This document shows, piece after piece, positions 40,433-45,124 of a stretch of DNA of 45,124 bases. Position 1 is the stretch's first letter, and each line of letters begins with the position of its first letter. Location: contig NZ_JAFMHJ010000028.1 in assembly GCF_017854565.1 (NCBI RefSeq), positions 1-45,124 on the forward strand, read 5' to 3'. The translations under genes and the position numbers were made by a program. The DNA comes from Yoonia sp. (GTDB lineage Bacteria > Pseudomonadota > Alphaproteobacteria > Rhodobacterales > Rhodobacteraceae). Below the pieces are notes generated by a model. That model saw only the letters and a list, made by a program, of their open reading frames with translations, made no database searches and had not been told where the DNA came from.

Positions 40433-41689
40433 TCAGGTGAGCAGGCGTGCAATCTTTTGGAGGCGCGCGAAATCATCCTCCAACGACAACCGGTCTTTGG
40501 CACGGTCCAGTGCCAGCGCAGAATGGCGCCGGGCCTGTTCGTGAAAACCCGGACAGTCGAGCGTGGACAGCGACACGAAGGCCTTTTGCAGTCTGATGCC
40601 GACCTCGACGATCCCGGCACCATCGCGTGCTATGGCGGTAAAGGCGTCGCCGAACATCTCGGCCAATGACAGCGGGGGGACGATCACCCGATCATATTTT
40701 TCTTCTGTCACCTCGTCTTTTTTCATCGGCTCGGCCCATGCCGCAAAGAGCCTGACAAAACGTCCGGTGATCACAATTGCGGTGCCGTGATCATTCACGG
40801 CGGGCGACAAGGCACGGGCTGCAATTTCGGACAGAACAATGAGACCAAAGCGCGGATCATCATGGAAGTTGCGATTGCCGTCGATCACGAAAGTGTCTGC
40901 GATTTTAGCGGCGACTTTTTCGTCGATATCGCCGGGCCTGTCCAAAATCGCCAAGGGCCGACCGGGTGCAAGAAAGGCACCGGGCATCGCATCAACCATG
41001 ATCCGCAGGTCATGTTCTTCGGCGAGGTGCTGCAACGCCTTGATGTCGATGTATTGCACATAGCCGATTCTGGCCGAAAACGCCGCGGTGCCTTGAAGCG
41101 TATTCGCGGATGTTTTTGCAACGCCGCCCAGAAACGGCATGAGGCGCCGCGCCTTGAGGCTGGCGAGGGCGGCCGCCTCTGCCTTGTCGATTGTCGTGCC
41201 TAATCGCCCAAGACGGGCGATATTGTCGACCCAGCGCACGAATGTCAGCACAACCCATGCAAAGATCGCCAAGGTCAGGATAAACAGCACGAAATGGCCG
41301 CCCCGGTCGTACAACCCGGTTTTCAGGGCGACGATCGACACGATGCTGAAGATGAACGCGCCGATAAAGCTGGACAGGGCTGTCTGCGAGACGTCATCGG
41401 CGAGGACAAGCGTGAAGGCGCGCGGTGTGGCCGACGCGCTTGCCGACGCATAGCTGGCGATCATGGACCCCACGGCAAAGGTCGCGACGGCCAGCATTGA
41501 CGAGGAGATGATGGTGAGCAGCGTCTCGATTGTATCGGGCGTAATTTCCGGGAGCAGCGCCCCCAGCGCCCCATAGTCAGCAGCCCGCGCAAGCAGCGAC
41601 GCGAAAACGGCCACGATGCAATACAGCAAGGGTCTGGCCCACAGACGCTGGTGCAATTGCAACATATAGCGGATGAAGCGCGCTTTCAT
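40433..41689 (-). CDS. DUF2254-family membrane protein
   Basis: A 418-residue protein with four predicted membrane helices in the first 170 residues (LLYCIVAVFASLLAR, TLLTIISSSMLAVATFAVGSM, SSFIGAFIFSIVSIVAL and LFILTLAIFAWVVLTF) and a soluble C-terminal domain. ARALSPAVNDHGTAIV and the long amphipathic stretches match the DUF2254 family of unknown function. The start at 41689 (MKARFIRYMLQLHQRL) gives a normal positively charged first helix; a start at 41734 is possible. It lies alone on the minus strand between cmk and rpsA, interrupting the usual cmk-rpsA pairing. Confidence 0.82.
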   Translation of the reverse strand: MKARFIRYMLQLHQRLWARPLLYCIVAVFASLLARAADYGALGALLPEITPDTIETLLTIISSSMLAVATFAVGSMIASYASASASATPRAFTLVLADDVSQTALSSFIGAFIFSIVSIVALKTGLYDRGGHFVLFILTLAIFAWVVLTFVRWVDNIARLGRLGTTIDKAEAAALASLKARRLMPFLGGVAKTSANTLQGTAAFSARIGYVQYIDIKALQHLAEEHDLRIMVDAMPGAFLAPGRPLAILDRPGDIDEKVAAKIADTFVIDGNRNFHDDPRFGLIVLSEIAARALSPAVNDHGTAIVITGRFVRLFAAWAEPMKKDEVTEEKYDRVIVPPLSLAEMFGDAFTAIARDGAGIVEVGIRLQKAFVSLSTLDCPGFHEQARRHSALALDRAKDRLSLEDDFARLQKIARLLT

Positions 41690-41863
41690 GGACCCAACCT
41701 TGCAACAGCCAAATATGAGCGCCGCCTGTGGCATGACGGCAACCTGTCGCTATAATCATAATGATTTCGCGGTGTTGCGCCAGCTTTTGAATGGGTCTGC
41801 GGCAGGTGTAGGCGGGGGGGTGCCGCGCTGTACGTGGCCGGGGCGATATTGGTCCAATTCCCC

Positions 41864-42090
41864 TTGCAAACAAGCCTGAACGGGCCTATATGGCAGCTTG
41901 TCTAAGTGTCGATACAGGCGCGGATGTGAGACCTGAGCGGGGTCGGTAGGTTGCCGACCCTGTTGTTTTATATTCGCAAGGGCGCAACGACCAACTAAAA
42001 TCCGTCCCGCCGAAGGTGGGCATTCATCTAAAGACCGGCGGAGACAACCGCACGGCCCGTATAAATGCTAGATTAGGAAAAAGCTGCCAC
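41864..42090 (+). promoter_or_regulatory. rpsA promoter and structured leader
   Basis: A good sigma70-like promoter, TTGCAA (41864-41869), a 17-base gap and TATATG (41887-41892), would give a leader of roughly 190 nucleotides. The leader contains a terminator-like hairpin (GGGTCGG 41940-41946, CCGACCC 41954-41960, then TGTTGTTTTA). A second stem follows (42004-42012 with 42036-42045, nine pairs and one bulged A). No strong ribosome binding site precedes the ATG, as in other S1 mRNAs, which S1 itself represses. The upstream bases 41690-41863 hold nothing else recognisable. Confidence 0.65.
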
Positions 42091-43764
42091 ATGGCTAACA
42101 CAATGGAAGAGTTTGAAGCACTCTTGAACGAAAGCTTCGAGATGGACACGCCCGCTGAGGGTTCTGTCGTCAAAGGCAAGGTTATCGCGATCGAAGCGGG
42201 CCAAGCCATTATCGACGTCGGCTACAAGATGGAAGGCCGCATCGATCTTAAGGAATTTGCAAACCCAGGCGAAGAAGCTGAGATCAACGTAGGGGACACT
42301 GTTGAAGTGTTCTTGCGTCAGGTCGAGAACGCCCGTGGCGAAGCCGTCATTTCACGTGAAATGGCCCGCCGTGAGGAAGCCTGGGATCGTCTGGAAAAAG
42401 CCTATGCTGACGAAGACCGTGTCGATGGCGCGATCTTTGGCCGTGTAAAGGGTGGTTTCACCGTGGACCTTGGCGGCGCGGTTGCGTTCTTGCCCGGCTC
42501 ACAGGTTGATGTGCGTCCGGTACGCGATGCAGGCCCGCTGATGGGTCTCAAGCAGCCGTTCCAGATCCTGAAAATGGACCGTCGCCGGGGCAACATCGTT
42601 GTATCGCGTCGTGCTATCCTTGAAGAATCCCGTGCCGAGCAGCGTGCCGAAGTCATCGGCAACCTGACCGAAGGCCAGGAAGTTGACGGCGTGGTCAAGA
42701 ACATCACCGAATACGGTGCGTTCGTTGATCTGGGCGGCGTTGACGGCCTGCTGCACGTGACGGACATGGCATGGCGCCGGGTCAACCACCCATCCGAGAT
42801 CCTGTCGATCGGCGAGACGATCAAGGTGCAGGTCATCAAGATCAACAAAGAAACCCACCGTATCAGCCTTGGCATGAAGCAGCTGCAGGAAGATCCGTGG
42901 GACGCTGTCGAAGCGAAGTTCAGCCTGGGTTCCGTGCATCAGGGCCGCGTGACCAACATCACCGATTATGGCGCATTTGTCGAGCTGGAAGCCGGTGTCG
43001 AGGGTCTGGTTCACGTGTCCGAGATGTCTTGGACCAAGAAGAACGTACACCCCGGCAAGATCGTTTCCACCAGCCAGGAAGTCGAAGTCATGGTTCTGGA
43101 AATCGACAGCGCCAAGCGTCGCGTTTCCCTTGGCCTCAAGCAGACACAGCGCAACCCATGGGAAGTCTTTGCCGAGACCCATCCTGAGGGGACCGAAGTC
43201 GAAGGCGAAGTCAAGAACATCACCGAATTTGGTCTGTTTGTCGGTCTCGAAGGCGACATCGACGGCATGGTTCACCTGTCCGACCTGACATGGGAAGGCC
43301 GCGGCGAAGACGTTATCGGCGATTTCCGCAAGGGCGACATCGTGCGTGCGAAAGTTGCTGAAGTGGACGTTGAGAAAGAGCGTATTTCGCTTTCGATCAA
43401 GGCCCTGGACGGTGATCCGTTTGCGGATGCTGTTGGCGGCGTAAAGCGCGGTTCGGTCATCACTGTCGAAGTGACCAAGATCGAAGATGGCGGCATTGAG
43501 GTCGAGTATGAAGGCATGAAATCCTTTATCCGTCGTTCCGATCTGTCCCGTGACCGTGCCGAGCAGCGCCCAGAGCGTTTCGGCGTGGGTGACAAGGTTG
43601 ACGTGCGCGTGACCAACATCGACAGCAAGACCCGCAAGCTGGGTCTGTCGATCAAGGCACGTGAGATCGCAGAAGAAAAAGAAGCAGTTGAGCAGTTCGG
43701 TTCATCTGATTCCGGCGCATCCTTGGGCGATATCCTTGGTGCGGCTCTGAAGCGCGACGAATAA
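42091..43764 (+). CDS. rpsA: 30S ribosomal protein S1
   Basis: A 557-residue RNA-binding protein with six S1 (OB-fold) repeats. Repeats are visible as GSVVKGKVIAIEAGQAIIDVG, VDGAIFGRVKGGFTVDLGG, VDGVVKNITEYGAFVDLGGV, HQGRVTNITDYGAFVELEAG, VEGEVKNITEFGLFVGLEGD and GSVITVEVTKIEDGGIEVEY. It binds mRNA on the small subunit and helps initiation on structured or leaderless-like sites. The ATG at 42091 is supported by the conserved MANTMEEFEALLNESFEMD start; frames from 42016 extend into the leader. It is a monocistronic unit ending at a strong terminator. ihfB, often next to rpsA elsewhere, is absent here. Confidence 0.96.
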   Translation: MANTMEEFEALLNESFEMDTPAEGSVVKGKVIAIEAGQAIIDVGYKMEGRIDLKEFANPGEEAEINVGDTVEVFLRQVENARGEAVISREMARREEAWDRLEKAYADEDRVDGAIFGRVKGGFTVDLGGAVAFLPGSQVDVRPVRDAGPLMGLKQPFQILKMDRRRGNIVVSRRAILEESRAEQRAEVIGNLTEGQEVDGVVKNITEYGAFVDLGGVDGLLHVTDMAWRRVNHPSEILSIGETIKVQVIKINKETHRISLGMKQLQEDPWDAVEAKFSLGSVHQGRVTNITDYGAFVELEAGVEGLVHVSEMSWTKKNVHPGKIVSTSQEVEVMVLEIDSAKRRVSLGLKQTQRNPWEVFAETHPEGTEVEGEVKNITEFGLFVGLEGDIDGMVHLSDLTWEGRGEDVIGDFRKGDIVRAKVAEVDVEKERISLSIKALDGDPFADAVGGVKRGSVITVEVTKIEDGGIEVEYEGMKSFIRRSDLSRDRAEQRPERFGVGDKVDVRVTNIDSKTRKLGLSIKAREIAEEKEAVEQFGSSDSGASLGDILGAALKRDE

Positions 43765-43786
43765 GATTATTGCCATTTGGCAAAGC

Positions 43787-43823
43787 AAAGGCCCCCGCAT
43801 TCGGTTGCGGGGGCCTTTTTTGT
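43787..43823 (+). terminator. Intrinsic terminator after rpsA
   Basis: AAAGGCCCCCGCA (43787-43799) and TGCGGGGGCCTTT (43806-43818) form a perfect 13-bp stem with a 6-base loop, followed by TTTTTTG. It starts 22 bases after the rpsA stop and, being A/T-flanked on both sides, may also serve the converging cytochrome gene. Confidence 0.92.
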
Positions 43824-43864
43824 TTCGCGGGACGTTCTGCGCCAAACTGGTCCGCGCCGCGAGA

Positions 43865-44266
43865 TTATTCTTGAATTGATTCGAGGTAATCGACCAAGAC
43901 GCCGACCCTGCCACGGGTGATCACCTCTGCGCCGTAGAACCCGAATTCTTCGCGCGCGGTGCGGGAATAACGGTCGCCCCAGATCGGCATGACCGTGCCA
44001 TGGCTGCGTACGCCCGTGCGTCCGTCAACGATCATGAAGACCTCGAGATAGGGAAATATGCCTTCATTGGCCGCGCTTAGTCCGGTCAATCCGGGAACTT
44101 CGACATTCATCAATGACGCAAACGGCCCATCGCCCATCGCTGTCTCGCCATGACAGACGGCGCAAGCCACCATATACTCTCCCTGACCCGCGCTTTGGTC
44201 TTGCGAAAAAGCAGGACCAGCAAGGCTGGCAATCAAACTAGCGGCTATCAAGTGGTTCATGGACAT
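43865..44266 (-). CDS. Small periplasmic cytochrome c
   Basis: A 133-residue exported protein. It has a signal peptide (MSMNHLIAASLIASLAGPAFSQ, cleaved after PAFSQ or nearby), a single heme motif CAVCH, and a probable axial Met in TVMPIWGD. The size and pattern fit a class I cytochrome c acting as an electron carrier or as a subunit of a periplasmic dehydrogenase. AAGGAG six bases upstream sets the ATG at 44266. The partner oxidase or dehydrogenase is not evident nearby. It converges on rpsA. Confidence 0.85.
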   Translation of the reverse strand: MSMNHLIAASLIASLAGPAFSQDQSAGQGEYMVACAVCHGETAMGDGPFASLMNVEVPGLTGLSAANEGIFPYLEVFMIVDGRTGVRSHGTVMPIWGDRYSRTAREEFGFYGAEVITRGRVGVLVDYLESIQE

Positions 44267-44388
44267 GTTGCGCTCCTTTTTGCGTGCGGTTGACCGCATG
44301 GCTGGGAAATCCGGCCCGCTAGCTTACCGTCTGCCTGACACGGTACTGCATCGGCTGCGGCCCCAATTGATTTTTATCAGGCGATACA

Positions 44389-44778
44389 TCAGCTTGCGGA
44401 AAGGGTAGGCGGGGCCATCAGGCAAACCGATGAGCCTGCCGGGTCACTGATCATGCAGACACGGCCCATCGCAGGGACGTCTTGCGGCGGCGCGACGATC
44501 TGGCCACCGAGGTTTTCGACGTTCGCCGCAAGCGCATCGACATCGTCCACCTCGATATATGTGGACCAAAATGGGGCGTGGTTCTTGGTGTAGTCGGTCA
44601 GCGGGTCCGTCATGCCTGCTATGTCTTTTCCCGTCAGCCGGAAAAGCGTGAGGATGCTCATCGGCTCCATATCGGCCAGTCCGCGATTCCAGCCGAGGAG
44701 CTTTGAGAAGAACTCGTTCGATTTGGCCTGATCGCTGGCAAGTAATTTGGTCCAGTCAAATGTACCGATTGGTGGCAT
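44389..44778 (-). CDS. VOC-family protein (glyoxalase/bleomycin-resistance fold)
   Basis: A 129-residue protein with the paired beta-alpha-beta3 layout of the vicinal oxygen chelate superfamily. The first module has IGTFDWTKLLASDQAKSNEFFSKLLGW. The second has FWSTYIEVDDVDALAANVENLGGQIVAPP and ends with GRVCMISDPAGSSVCLMAPP. The metal-binding histidines and glutamates of true glyoxalases are not obvious, so a binding or resistance role is possible. The ATG at 44778 is preceded by GGGGAA. It lies on the same strand as the cytochrome gene, 122 bases upstream of it. Confidence 0.82.
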   Translation of the reverse strand: MPPIGTFDWTKLLASDQAKSNEFFSKLLGWNRGLADMEPMSILTLFRLTGKDIAGMTDPLTDYTKNHAPFWSTYIEVDDVDALAANVENLGGQIVAPPQDVPAMGRVCMISDPAGSSVCLMAPPTLSAS

Positions 44779-45124
44779 GGTCGGATTCCCCTGTTTGCGC
44801 ATTCAAGGTCAACCTAGGGTGTGGCTGTGCGGCGCGGTTGAGCCAAATCAATCAAACGCAGGGTCATGCAGCGTATTTTTTTGGTACGGACCGGGGGCCC
44901 TTGCATCAGCGAAGCGGCGGACAGGATCGGCAGGTTTTGACCGCCTGCGTTGTGCCGTGAATGGCGCAGGTGCGTCAGGCGTGTTTCAGGGCGGGCCGAC
45001 AGGGCGGCGCAGGGGCGATTCTAAGCCCTAAAATGCGATGTGCGAAAATGGCTGAAACCTTGTGTTATCAGGCTTTTGCAGTCTGCCGAACGCAATGGGA
45101 TCTTGTCTGACCCAATGAATTGGT
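44779..45124. other. Intergenic stretch without a recognisable gene
   Basis: These 346 bases to the window end hold the promoter of the VOC gene and otherwise only short frames of low-complexity composition. Frames from 44703, 44747 and nearby have no domain pattern or ribosome binding site. The final 80 bases are less GC-rich and may be the promoter of a gene beyond the window. Confidence 0.6.

Noticed and set aside
44703..45031. Short plus-strand frames at the right end
   Set aside because: No ribosome binding site, no domain pattern, and partly antisense to the VOC gene.
1..45124. CRISPR arrays, rRNA and tRNA genes
   Set aside because: No regularly spaced identical repeats of CRISPR type and no recognisable rRNA or tRNA sequence were seen on either strand. 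The 11-bp tandem units are too short and unspaced.

Overview
The window looks like chromosomal DNA of a marine, Roseobacter-group alphaproteobacterium (order Rhodobacterales). The evidence is high GC coding sequence, the conserved orders miaB-phoH-ybeY-corC-lnt-metK and irr/fabA-fabB-fabI, a SAM/SAH-type riboswitch in front of metK, and two genes that resemble the head-spike genes of the Rhodobacter capsulatus gene transfer agent (RcGTA). Genus-level placement is not possible from sequence reading alone. I recognised no rRNA, tRNA, CRISPR array or complete insertion sequence.

Region 1 (1-14202) is an exopolysaccharide/capsule locus. It carries an initiating sugar-phosphate transferase, YjbH and YjbF export-associated proteins, a Wzc/ExoP tyrosine autokinase on the minus strand, a Wzx-like flippase, a Wzy-like polymerase, three glycosyltransferases and two hexapeptide acetyltransferases. 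Most plus-strand genes overlap at ATGA. Between the initiating transferase and yjbH sit homologues of GTA spike base (GhsA) and spike fibre (GhsB). The putative polysaccharide receptor and the particle protein that binds it are therefore encoded together.

Region 2 (14199-17646) is a membrane-homeostasis group on the minus strand: a CdsA-like cytidylyltransferase overlapping a PlsC-like acyltransferase, a YiaA/B membrane protein, a PspA/IM30 protein and a TetR regulator. Three copies of TGAAC-N3-GTTCA lie in front of pspA and tetR and are probably the TetR operators. Region 3 (17630-25207, minus) is catabolic: an enolase-superfamily protein with an alcohol dehydrogenase, then an overlapping run of a 2-haloacid dehalogenase-type HAD, three alpha/beta hydrolases, a PLP-dependent dehydratase and a Tet-type MFS exporter.

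Region 4 (25341-32008) has an FKBP isomerase, fabI-fabB-fabA facing irr, a degenerate REP-associated tyrosine transposase bracketed by inverted 18-bp palindromes, an unrecognised conserved protein, and miaB. Region 5 (32112-45124) is mostly housekeeping: phoH, ybeY, corC, lnt, metK, trmB, aroA, cmk, a DUF2254 membrane protein, rpsA with a long structured leader and a strong terminator, a small cytochrome c, and a VOC protein. The last 346 bases hold no recognisable gene.

Signals that ordinary annotation does not explain include an 11-bp-periodic repeat in two distant intergenic regions, two convergent gene pairs whose stop codons interlock in one CTAG, and a perfect 7-3-7 inverted repeat abutting the ghsA ribosome binding site.
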